Below are positions 1 to 6,294 of a DNA stretch of 9,785 bases, piece after piece. Position numbers and translations under genes: made by a program. The notes under the pieces were generated by a model. It was not told where the DNA came from, did not search any database, and was given only the letters and a program-made list of their open reading frames with translations. This DNA is from Cytophagia bacterium (lineage in GTDB: Bacteria > Bacteroidota > Bacteroidia > Cytophagales > Cyclobacteriaceae). Within the stretch, counting starts at the first letter, position 1. The number at the start of each line of letters is the position of its first letter. The stretch lies in assembly GCA_013373005.1 (NCBI GenBank), contig JABXIP010000067.1, forward strand, positions 1 through 9,785, written 5' to 3'.

Positions 1-183
1 AGCCTGAGCCACCTGATCCTGAGAATTAAGATCAACCGCATTATTTAATACATATAAGGTTACAGCGCGGTACATAGCTCCGGTATCAATGAATTTATAG
101 CCCAAAGTTTTGGCTACAGCCTTTGCAGTACTACTCTTTCCACAACCTGAAAGTCCGTCTATAGCGATATTGATCTTAGTCAT
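1..183 (-). CDS. cmk: Cytidylate kinase, N-terminal part (cut by window edge)
   Basis: The minus strand reads from an ATG at 183-181 through 61 codons to the window edge without a stop. The product starts MTKINIAIDGLSGCGKSSTA, with the P-loop GLSGCGKSS at about residues 10-18, followed by GYKFIDTGAMYRAVTL. The DTGAMYRA segment is the substrate-binding signature of bacterial CMP kinases. The family phosphorylates CMP and dCMP with ATP in the cytoplasm, feeding CTP and dCTP synthesis. Full-length members are about 220-230 residues, so roughly the last three quarters lie outside the window. The gene is divergent from adenine deaminase, with 82 bp between the two start codons. There is no Shine-Dalgarno sequence before the start. 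A TAnnTTTG promoter motif sits just upstream. The identification rests on clear motifs, although only the N-terminus is visible. Confidence 0.93.
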   Translation of the reverse strand, partial: MTKINIAIDGLSGCGKSSTAKAVAKTLGYKFIDTGAMYRAVTLYVLNNAVDLNSQDQVAQA

Positions 184-197
184 TCCTGAAATTTGGC

Positions 198-229
198 CAA
201 AGGTACAGTTCAAAGTTTTATGTTCTAAA
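198..229 (-). promoter_or_regulatory. Candidate Bacteroidota-type promoter for cmk
   Basis: Read on the minus strand, TACCTTTG (205-198) matches the Bacteroidota -7 consensus TAnnTTTG exactly. A TTTA (229-226) lies 20 bp upstream, at the expected spacing for the -33 TTTG element, with one mismatch. The motif ends 14 bp before the cmk ATG, which implies a very short leader. The call rests on consensus match and position only. Confidence 0.5.
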
Positions 230-265
230 CCTTTTATAGGAACTTAGAAACTATAATCTCAATAC

Positions 266-1894
266 ATGAAGATTTCCGGCCATATAGTTGACGTAAGAAA
301 CAGAAGAATATTTGATGGTTTAATAAACATCGAAAACGATAGAATAACTTCCATTGAGAAAGCTACTGAGGTAGAAGACCAATACATACTTCCCGGCTTT
401 ATCGACTCTCATGTTCATATCGAAAGCTCCATGCTGGTGCCATCAGAATTTGCCAGACTGGCTGTGGTTCATGGCACAGTAGCCACTGTTTCAGACCCTC
501 ATGAAATCGGTAATGTATTAGGGGTTGAAGGAGTGGAATATATGATTGACAATGGCAACAAGGTCAATTTCAAGTTCAACTTTGGGGCCCCGTCCTGTGT
601 GCCGGCTACAACTTTCGAAACTGCAGGTGCAGAAATCACTCCTGATGAAATTGAATTTTTATTAAAGAAACCCGAAGTCAAATACCTGGCAGAAATGATG
701 AACTGGCCGGGAGTTCTTTTTAAAGATGAAATAGTCTTCAAAAAGATTGACATCGCCAAAAAACTAGGAAAACCTATTGATGGTCATGCCCCAGGCCTCA
801 GAGGTGATCAGGCTGAGCAATACGTGAAATCTGGAATGAGCACCGACCACGAATGTTTTACAGCCGAAGAAGCCCGTGACAAACTCAAGCATGGAATGAA
901 GGTTGCCATTCGTGAGGGCTCCGCAGCCAAGAATTTCGAGGCTTTGGTGGAATTATTTGCTGAAGCTCCGGAAATGCTGATGTTTTGCTCTGATGATAAG
1001 CACCCTGACAATCTTGTTGAAGGTCACATTGATCAGCTAGTAAAAAGAGCTTTGGCTAAAGGCCATGACCTTTACGATATACTTACTGTAGCTTGCATCA
1101 CTCCAATAGACCATTATAAGTTAGATGTTGGCTCTTTGCAAAAGGGTGATTTTGCCGACTTTATTGTGGTGAACAATCTTGAGGAGTTTAAAGTAATAGC
1201 CACCTATATTAATGGAGAGCAAGTGGCTGACAATGGGAAAAGCCTTATTCCCCAAGTCGAAAACCGAATCATCAACCAGTTTAACTGTGGACCAATTGAT
1301 GTTGAATCGATTAAAGTCAAAGCAGAATCAGACACCATTCATGTGATAGAAGCGCTAGATGGTCAGCTAATCACCAATTGCCTGGAACTACCTGCCAAGA
1401 CAGACTCAGAAGGCTATGCCATTTCGGATGCAGAAAAGGACGTCCTCAAAATGGTACTCGTCAACCGATACAACCCTGCACCTCCGGCTATGGCATTTAT
1501 CAAAAACTTCAACCTTAAAGAAGGAGCCATTGCTTCTTCGGTTGGCCACGACTCACATAACATTATTGCTGTTGGTGTCGATGATGAGTCCATTGTCAAA
1601 GCCATCAATCTAATTATCGATGAAAGCGGTGGTGTGAGTGCCGTTTCTGGAGAAGAAGAAATGACCCTTCCCCTACCCGTTGCGGGAATCATGTCGGCCG
1701 AAGATGGCTATGAGGTAGCTAAAAAGTATACCGCTATCGATCGCCTATCCAAACAAATGGGCAGCACGCTGAACTCACCATTTATGACCCTATCCTTTAT
1801 GGCCTTGTTGGTAATACCTAATTTAAAATTGAGTGATTTGGGACTTTTCGATGGTGAGAAGTTCGAATTTAAAAGTCTATTCAAACCAAATTAA
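266..1894 (+). CDS. ade: Adenine deaminase (amidohydrolase superfamily)
   Basis: This 542-residue cytoplasmic metalloenzyme would hydrolyse adenine to hypoxanthine and ammonia for purine salvage. The N-terminal half is an amidohydrolase barrel. It has the metal-binding HVHIESS at residues 49-55, GHAPGL at 173-178, DHE at 194-196 and SDDKHPDN at 242-249. The C-terminal half carries the features that separate Ade from other amidohydrolases: RYNPAPPAM near 401-409, SVGHDSHN at 425-432 and LPLPVAGIMS at 468-477. All expected motifs are present, so the enzyme should be active. It is somewhat shorter than the E. coli and B. subtilis enzymes (about 580 residues) but complete at both ends. The ATG at 266 is chosen because it gives a normal N-terminus, MKISGHIVDV, leading into the barrel; no Shine-Dalgarno sequence is visible. 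The stop codon lies inside an inverted repeat that may end the transcript. Confidence 0.96.
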   Translation: MKISGHIVDVRNRRIFDGLINIENDRITSIEKATEVEDQYILPGFIDSHVHIESSMLVPSEFARLAVVHGTVATVSDPHEIGNVLGVEGVEYMIDNGNKVNFKFNFGAPSCVPATTFETAGAEITPDEIEFLLKKPEVKYLAEMMNWPGVLFKDEIVFKKIDIAKKLGKPIDGHAPGLRGDQAEQYVKSGMSTDHECFTAEEARDKLKHGMKVAIREGSAAKNFEALVELFAEAPEMLMFCSDDKHPDNLVEGHIDQLVKRALAKGHDLYDILTVACITPIDHYKLDVGSLQKGDFADFIVVNNLEEFKVIATYINGEQVADNGKSLIPQVENRIINQFNCGPIDVESIKVKAESDTIHVIEALDGQLITNCLELPAKTDSEGYAISDAEKDVLKMVLVNRYNPAPPAMAFIKNFNLKEGAIASSVGHDSHNIIAVGVDDESIVKAINLIIDESGGVSAVSGEEEMTLPLPVAGIMSAEDGYEVAKKYTAIDRLSKQMGSTLNSPFMTLSFMALLVIPNLKLSDLGLFDGEKFEFKSLFKPN

Positions 1895-1927
1895 CTAATC
1901 AATTAGTTTGAATATAGACCGCTTTTA
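1875..1927 (+). terminator. Possible stem-loop terminator overlapping the end of ade
   Basis: GTCTATTCAAAC (1875-1886) pairs with GTTTGAATATAGAC (1906-1919) with a 2-nt AT bulge in the right arm, giving a 12-bp stem that encloses the ade stop codon. A competing smaller palindrome, AACTAAT-CA-ATTAGTT (1893-1908), lies inside. A short T-rich stretch, CTTTTAG, follows at 1922-1928. The stem is AT-rich and the T-run is only four long, so it is a weak intrinsic terminator candidate or simply a 3' end stabiliser. Confidence 0.33.
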
Positions 1928-1955
1928 GTTACATTCCTGATTAAACTATACTGCT

Positions 1956-3245
1956 ATGAAACTAAACGCGCCAATTACCATCGCATTTCTTTTGCTATTG
2001 TCTATCCCGACTTTAGCACAAACAGATTCCATAGAGAACATTGCTCGTGACTATCATATAAGAGCGAGTGACTACATGAAGTATGACGACTACGTGAAGG
2101 CAATTCCAAATATCAACTGGCTATTGAAGAATGTTCCATTACGATCAGAGGCCATTCAATCGTGGGCAATAGAAGCTTACGAGCAAGTAGCTGAGCAATC
2201 TGAAGGAACAAGAAAAGCTGTATTACTTGACTCTATGCTCTATGCCTACAAATCTAAAAAGCAGTACTTCGGACTGAGTGATATAGATAAAAACAAGCTG
2301 GCTTTCCGTTACTTCAAATACTTCCAGAATGACACCGAAAAGCTGAAAGAAGCCTACCCTTTTTTCAAAGAGCTCTTCTCCACTCCAGATTTACCCATCA
2401 ACAACAATCTGATTCCTTACATGGCCATTACTGAAAAGTATAACTCCAAGGTTCAGCCTTTAGACCAATCAGAGATAATGGATGTTTACATGCTCACTTC
2501 AGAAAGAGTGGCCAAAGAGTACTTTAGTGGGGACAATAAGAGGTATGAATCCTACTCCTCTTTTCTGAATGCCAGTCTTAAGAGTATTTTCGGTGGAGAA
2601 ATGCCTTGTGATGCAATCCAAATAATGTCCGAAGGAATGACTAATCCTGACAGCGTTTTAGTAGCGAAGAAGGTATTAGGTGAAAACCTCAACTCAGGAT
2701 GTGGCCGAACAGATGGTTATACTGCGGCCTTAGAACTATTAGTTCGAAATGAGCCAACTGCAGGGCTTTACAAAATACTGGCGCAGTATGCTGCAGTAGA
2801 TAAAGATTACGATCAGGCCATTGAATACTATGAAAAGGCCATCAATTTGGAAGGTGATGCTAAAAAGCAAGCGGATATCCACATGGATATAGCCAACATT
2901 CACTTCATCAACCTTAACAAACCACAGTCAAGAGAACATGCTCTAAAAGTAATAGAGCTTGATGCAGAACAATCTTCTACAGCATATTCATTCATTGGCA
3001 ACCTATACCTCACTAGTTTCGATGATTGTGCCGACCGATACGACATTGTTCAGGACAAAGCAGTTTATTTAGTGGCCTACGATATGTTTGCGCTAGCTAA
3101 GGATGCTAAAGGCATGGAAGAAGCCCAGCTTAGGTTCCCAACTCGAACTGAGGCCTTTGACTTAAACATGGACGATGGAGATCAGATCGATGTTGGTTGT
3201 TGGATTCAGAGAAAAACGAAGCTAAGAACAATAGTTAGCAATTAA
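1956..3245 (+). CDS. Exported TPR-like protein with four conserved cysteines (paralog A)
   Basis: This 429-residue protein has a classic signal peptide: Lys2, a hydrophobic core at about residues 7-18, and a likely signal peptidase I cut after TLA (residue 21). It should therefore work in the periplasm or at the outer membrane. The mature part is helical. A TPR-like repeat pair is clearest at about 275-335 (AAVDKDYDQAIEYYEKAINL, then a second helix pair around DIANIHFINLNKPQSREHAL). The protein ends with a conserved VGCWI block near 413-417. It contains exactly four cysteines, at 218, 249, 358 and 415, all matched in the next gene. Functionally, TPR folds usually mediate protein-protein contact, but the partner is unknown. 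It starts 61 bp after ade; no Shine-Dalgarno sequence and no strong promoter motif is visible. Function is not assigned; the signal peptide and the paralogy are solid. Confidence 0.88.
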   Translation: MKLNAPITIAFLLLLSIPTLAQTDSIENIARDYHIRASDYMKYDDYVKAIPNINWLLKNVPLRSEAIQSWAIEAYEQVAEQSEGTRKAVLLDSMLYAYKSKKQYFGLSDIDKNKLAFRYFKYFQNDTEKLKEAYPFFKELFSTPDLPINNNLIPYMAITEKYNSKVQPLDQSEIMDVYMLTSERVAKEYFSGDNKRYESYSSFLNASLKSIFGGEMPCDAIQIMSEGMTNPDSVLVAKKVLGENLNSGCGRTDGYTAALELLVRNEPTAGLYKILAQYAAVDKDYDQAIEYYEKAINLEGDAKKQADIHMDIANIHFINLNKPQSREHALKVIELDAEQSSTAYSFIGNLYLTSFDDCADRYDIVQDKAVYLVAYDMFALAKDAKGMEEAQLRFPTRTEAFDLNMDDGDQIDVGCWIQRKTKLRTIVSN

Positions 3246-3314
3246 CACCAAGAAAAGAGTCATAGGCAACAATTTATTAACCCGCCAATTCATTCTTAAA
3301 TAGATAGTTACTGT

Positions 3315-3322
3315 TACTTTTG
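3315..3322 (+). promoter_or_regulatory. Candidate -7 promoter element before paralog B
   Basis: TACTTTTG matches the Bacteroidota -7 consensus TAnnTTTG exactly. It lies 56 bp before the ATG at 3379, in the 133-bp gap between the two TPR-like paralogs. No convincing -33 TTTG is present 19-21 bp upstream (that region reads CAATTCATTC), so this is a half-supported promoter. If real, the second paralog and the small coiled-coil gene can be transcribed independently of the first paralog. Confidence 0.42.
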
Positions 3323-3378
3323 CCACTTAATTCAGTTTGGCTAAAACTTTGCTACTATCTCTTCGTAAATTTGAGACT

Positions 3379-4695
3379 ATGAAAAAGATACTCTTTTTAT
3401 TATTATCAATATCTGCTTTTCAGGTTGCTTTTGCACAGGCGCCTCAATTAAAATTACCTACAGACCCTGCTCTCGAGGCCGAAGCTAAAAGAAGGTTTGC
3501 TATTTCTGTAGACGCCATGGCATCTGACAGATTCAGAGAAGCGGCAAGTGCACTTCATTGGTTAATGAAAAATGCCCCCGATCTATATGATGGTCTATAC
3601 ATTAATGGGTATCAAGCTTATGAAGAGTTGGCCGAGGCAGAAAAGGATGAGGCTAAACAAAACGTATTACTGGATTCTATGTTTTTGAGTTTTGATCTCA
3701 AAGAGAAATATTTTGAGCTCACCGACTTGGAAGTAAACAACAAAGCCTACAGATACTACAAGTACTGGAAGTCTAACAAGTCAAAAATGGGTGATGCCAT
3801 TGCTGCTTATGAAAAGGCATATGAAAAACCTTCTGAGGTAATCAACAACAACCTTGTTTCCTATATGGACATTATCAGAAGAGCCAAGGCCTATGGTGAA
3901 GACATCTCTAACGATCAGGTTTTTGATGTGTATACTCAGGTAATGGAAACTATCGATCAGAAAGAACAGCAAGGAGAAGATGCTGCCAGACTCGAAAAAT
4001 ACAGAGATGCAGTAAATAGTTTGTTGACTATGACCATGGGTGATGACCTGAACTGTGATTTCATCAATACGAACCTGGCTCCAAAACTAGATCAATCACC
4101 TGATATTAAGGTAGCCAAAAAAGTATTCGGCCTATTGTTGAATCAACAGTGTAGTGATAGTCCTTACTTCTTAAAAGCTGCTGAAATCATTCAGGCCAAT
4201 GAGCCCACTGAGGGAATTGCCAAAGTAATTGCTCAAAGAGCTGCTGTGGCCGAAGAGTACGACAAAGCGGTAAAGTATTACAATGAGGGCATAAACTTGT
4301 CTCAAGACCCTGAGAAGAAAGCCGACCTTCTTTTAGATCTTACTTCTGTTTATATTAGAATGGGCAACAAGCCGGAAGCAAGAAAAACTGCAATGCAAGC
4401 TGCTGAAATTCATCAGCCTAGTGAAAAACAAGCCTTAACCCTTGTGGCTAATATGTATATGAACAGCTGGGACGAATGTTCTAAGAAGGTTTCGCAAATT
4501 GATGACAGATCGATTTATATGGCGGCCTATGATCTTTACCAGAAAGCTGGAAATGCTGAAGGCATGGCTCAGGCCAAGGCTCAGTTCCCAACGGTATCTG
4601 ATGTATTTACTGCCAACAAAAAAGAGGGTGACCCAATTAGAGTTGGTTGCTGGATCAACGTATCTACTACCATTAAAACCAGACCTTCTAACTAA
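3379..4695 (+). CDS. Exported TPR-like protein with four conserved cysteines (paralog B)
   Basis: The product is 438 residues when started at the ATG at 3379. That start gives a proper signal peptide: MKK, hydrophobic core LFLLLSISAF, then a likely cut after AFA at residue 19. An in-frame TTG at 3337 would add 14 residues (including Lys and Arg) before it and is rejected. The mature protein is a full-length paralog of the preceding gene. Shared blocks include VLLDSM, RY(F/Y)KY, INNNL, (V)AKKV(L/F)G, NEPT(A/E)G, the TPR-like region near 285-345 and the closing VGCWI. Its four cysteines (226, 258, 367, 424) line up with those of paralog A. Its stop codon overlaps the next start as TAATG, so it is probably translationally coupled to the small coiled-coil protein. 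It is predicted periplasmic or outer-membrane associated. Its exact role is unknown; a scaffolding role is inferred from the fold only. Confidence 0.88.
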   Translation: MKKILFLLLSISAFQVAFAQAPQLKLPTDPALEAEAKRRFAISVDAMASDRFREAASALHWLMKNAPDLYDGLYINGYQAYEELAEAEKDEAKQNVLLDSMFLSFDLKEKYFELTDLEVNNKAYRYYKYWKSNKSKMGDAIAAYEKAYEKPSEVINNNLVSYMDIIRRAKAYGEDISNDQVFDVYTQVMETIDQKEQQGEDAARLEKYRDAVNSLLTMTMGDDLNCDFINTNLAPKLDQSPDIKVAKKVFGLLLNQQCSDSPYFLKAAEIIQANEPTEGIAKVIAQRAAVAEEYDKAVKYYNEGINLSQDPEKKADLLLDLTSVYIRMGNKPEARKTAMQAAEIHQPSEKQALTLVANMYMNSWDECSKKVSQIDDRSIYMAAYDLYQKAGNAEGMAQAKAQFPTVSDVFTANKKEGDPIRVGCWINVSTTIKTRPSN

Positions 4696-4973
4696 TGGAT
4701 ACCGAAAAGCTATTAAAAGATATTCGCGACAGAATTGAAGAGCTAATAGACAAGGCTAAAGATGCCAGTGCTGAAGTTCGTGAAGAAATGGACGATGTGA
4801 TTGAAGACCTCAAAAAGCAGCGAGATAAGCTGGAAGATAAGCTTGAGGACTTCAAAACTAAAAACGAACCTAAGTTTGAAGACGCCAAATTCCATATCAG
4901 AAAGGCGGCAGAAGAACTGGAACAAGCGGTTCGTAAAATCTTCAGAAAAGGCCCTGGTGCCGAAGAAGTTTAG
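4695..4973 (+). CDS. Small highly charged coiled-coil protein
   Basis: This 92-residue protein is made almost entirely of Lys, Glu, Asp and Arg with regularly spaced Leu, Ile, Val and Phe, as expected for one long amphipathic helix or coiled coil from about residue 3 to 84. The pattern is visible in LLKDIRDRIEELIDKAKDA and DDVIEDLKKQRDKLEDKLED. It ends in a flexible GPGAEEV tail. There is no signal peptide, no membrane segment and no cysteine, so it should be cytoplasmic, unlike the exported protein encoded just before it. Its ATG shares one base with the upstream stop (TAATG), a typical coupling arrangement, which supports it as a real gene despite its size. It resembles in style the small helical stress or apolipoprotein-like proteins of many bacteria, but I do not recognise a specific family. 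The palindromic element begins 17 bp after its stop. Confidence 0.78.
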   Translation: MDTEKLLKDIRDRIEELIDKAKDASAEVREEMDDVIEDLKKQRDKLEDKLEDFKTKNEPKFEDAKFHIRKAAEELEQAVRKIFRKGPGAEEV

Positions 4974-4990
4974 AAAGAAAGTTTAGAGCG

Positions 4991-5108
4991 CGTCTCAAAA
5001 ACTAAGATCTCGTCATTCTGAATTTATTTCAGAATCTACTCATTTGGTTCAATAGACCAACAGACCCTGAATCAAGTTCAGGGTGACGATAAAATGGTTT
5101 TTGAGACG
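4991..5108. repeat. Palindromic element: outer stem enclosing three hairpins (BIME/MITE-like)
   Basis: The ends form a perfect 12-bp inverted repeat, CGTCTCAAAAAC (4991-5002) and GTTTTTGAGACG (5097-5108). After an 8-nt spacer on each side comes a second symmetric module. CGTC (5011-5014) precedes a hairpin ATTCTGAA-TTTAT-TTCAGAAT (5015-5035). A matching hairpin ACCCTGAA-TCAAG-TTCAGGGT (5064-5084) is followed by GACG (5085-5088). A small central hairpin, TTGGT-TCAATAG-ACCAA, lies at 5044-5060. The two lateral hairpins are inverted copies of each other that differ by paired changes (TT/AA against CC/GG), so each keeps its own 8-bp stem. This resembles paired inverted REP sequences (BIMEs) or a small non-autonomous element. 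Similar CGTCATTCTGAATTTATTTCAG-like intergenic palindromes are, from memory, common in Bacteroidota genomes. No target-site duplication is evident at the ends. Confidence 0.8.
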
Positions 5109-5114
5109 TTTTTT
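4991..5114 (+). terminator. Possible transcription terminator formed by the palindromic element
   Basis: The outer 12-bp stem of the palindromic element is followed directly by six T residues (5109-5114) on the plus strand, 17 bp after the stop of the small coiled-coil gene. This stem-plus-T-run layout could end the plus-strand operon. Against this, the outer stem must close over about 94 nt of structured RNA, and the next plus-strand gene starts only 20 bp after the element with no clear promoter of its own, so read-through may be needed. Confidence 0.35.
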
Positions 5115-5128
5115 ATGCATATTCAGCC

Positions 5129-5737
5129 ATGAGTTACATCGATTCTTTTGATCACGAGTATATTGGTCAACTGGGATACCTTCCTATTTATCACCCATTA
5201 GAAACACTTGAGCATGTAAAGTGGGGAGATTATGATTTTGGAGCTGACCCAACCAACCTGGTTTTAGGTGGTGGTAGTGGTGAACACCCAGGACTTGTGC
5301 TACATCATTTGGAAAGCTTTGTTGCCAAATTCTTATTAGATAGAATAACCGAAGACGATGAAAAACTGATGTCAGAAGACGACAGGTCCTTTGTAGTAGA
5401 CCTTGCCTTTGTCAATTATTCAGAACTCCTTGAATTTTGCGACTGGAGAATTAGTGAAATTGCTAGCTTCTATGAAATGGCCAAATCTTCAGCAATGAAC
5501 TTCCCCCTCTATGAGGACGAAATGATGGAAGAATGGCTGGTAAAGTCTATTGGAGAATTAGTTTATTATTCTCTTCCAGACCTCAATCCTGAGCATGAAA
5601 GGTTGAGCAAAATATTCGAAGACTGCGAAATTCACCCAGTCATGAGAAATGTAACTGTTTCTCCTCCCGGCTATCCCACGCGTGGTGGCAGACAAGTAAT
5701 CAACGGAAAAACCGTTTGGGGGCATCATAGGTTTTAA
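5129..5737 (+). CDS. Uncharacterised acidic soluble protein
   Basis: This is a 202-residue protein that I do not recognise. It has no signal peptide or membrane segment and is rich in Asp and Glu, so it is probably cytoplasmic. An aromatic N-terminal part (GYLPIYHPLETLEHVKWGDYDF, about 15-37 in two blocks) leads into a glycine-rich LGGGSGEHPGLVLHH at 46-60. A helical middle follows (about 60-165), with acidic runs such as TEDDEKLMSEDD. The tail at 174-202 is rich in Gly, Pro, Arg and His (SPPGYPTRGGRQ, then TVWGHHRF). There are two cysteines, at 104 and 166. The GGGSGEHP loop and the terminal histidines could bind a ligand or metal, but no known catalytic motif is evident. The start codon lies 20 bp after the palindromic element and has no Shine-Dalgarno sequence. 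The open reading frame and its codon use look genuine; the function is unknown. Confidence 0.75.
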   Translation: MSYIDSFDHEYIGQLGYLPIYHPLETLEHVKWGDYDFGADPTNLVLGGGSGEHPGLVLHHLESFVAKFLLDRITEDDEKLMSEDDRSFVVDLAFVNYSELLEFCDWRISEIASFYEMAKSSAMNFPLYEDEMMEEWLVKSIGELVYYSLPDLNPEHERLSKIFEDCEIHPVMRNVTVSPPGYPTRGGRQVINGKTVWGHHRF

Positions 5738-5806
5738 TATAGCCGGCTTTAGTACTGTCGAGGTTTGAGTATAGATATTTATCTTTAACCTTTAAAAGTC
5801 GAACTC

Positions 5807-6271
5807 ATGTCAATGTCAAAAACTGAAAAGCTATCTCATTATGCTGTTGTTTTTATAGCCGTAATGGCAGTTGTGGTCTCTATTTGGCAGGTCAGAATCT
5901 CACAGGCACACAATAGACTCTCTGTTCGACCCTATATGGACTTCTTCTATGGCTGGAACAGTGATGGTTATTTAGAGCTTCAGCTTTCTAACCAAGGTGT
6001 TGGCCCTGCAATCATCAATAAAGTGGAATACTTCTATGGTGATCAAAAATTCAATAATTGGGACGAAGTCTTGAGAAAAGCCGATCTGATTGAAAAAAGA
6101 AAGAATTCATACACCTATACAGGCAATTCTCCATTTGCCTCGGGCAAAGAAGTTAGCTTTCTCGTTTTAGACATTAAGGAAACAGAAACCAACCTAATTA
6201 CTCCACTTCGAATAGTGATTCACTACACTTCGATTTACGAGGAGTATTTTGAGTTGAGCATAGACCTCTAA
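5807..6271 (+). CDS. Uncharacterised single-pass membrane protein
   Basis: This is a 154-residue protein with one N-terminal transmembrane helix at about residues 11-28 (YAVVFIAVMAVVVSIW). The helix is followed by a basic juxtamembrane stretch, QVRISQAHNRLSVRPYM. The remaining roughly 110 residues look like a beta-rich domain containing SNQGVGPAIINKVEYFYG at 61-78. The NxGxGPAxI pattern recurs in many small single-pass bacterial membrane proteins of unknown function. Topology is uncertain because positive charges lie on both sides of the helix. Two nearby ATGs (5807 and 5813) are both possible starts and differ by two residues. Upstream, TTTG at 5764-5767 and a near-match TAACCTTTA at 5786-5794 (18 bp apart) could be a weak promoter. 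The gene ends 23 bp from the converging permease stop codon, with no clear hairpin between them. Confidence 0.75.
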   Translation: MSMSKTEKLSHYAVVFIAVMAVVVSIWQVRISQAHNRLSVRPYMDFFYGWNSDGYLELQLSNQGVGPAIINKVEYFYGDQKFNNWDEVLRKADLIEKRKNSYTYTGNSPFASGKEVSFLVLDIKETETNLITPLRIVIHYTSIYEEYFELSIDL

Positions 6272-6294
6272 TGCTGCTCTATCTGCAAAAGCCT

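Noticed and set aside
252..257. TATAAT before ade as a sigma-70 -10 box
   Set aside because: It ends 8 bp before the ATG, has no suitably spaced -35 element, and Bacteroidota use a different promoter consensus.
499..1692. Antisense open frames inside ade, and similar antisense frames in the permease and TPR genes
   Set aside because: They are opposite-strand shadows of strongly supported genes, with low-complexity Ser/Leu-rich products and no recognisable domains.
1904..1910. TAGTTTG as a -7 element for paralog A
   Set aside because: The spacing between TA and TTTG is one base instead of two, no -33 element is present, and it lies inside the ade 3' inverted repeat.
3337..3378. TTG start adding 14 residues to paralog B
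   Set aside because: The ATG at 3379 gives a textbook signal peptide starting MKK, and the TAnnTTTG motif at 3315-3322 would place a TTG start almost at the transcript start. The longer form would bury the signal peptide.
4991..5108. Cloverleaf-like fold taken as a tRNA or tRNA-like gene
   Set aside because: There is no T-loop GTTCRA or D-loop pattern, no 7-bp acceptor stem with CCA, and the length and arm sizes do not fit a tRNA.
5741..5748. AGCCGGCT palindrome as a terminator after the 5129-5737 gene
   Set aside because: It is a perfect 8-bp palindrome with no room for a loop and no following T-run; it could occur by chance.
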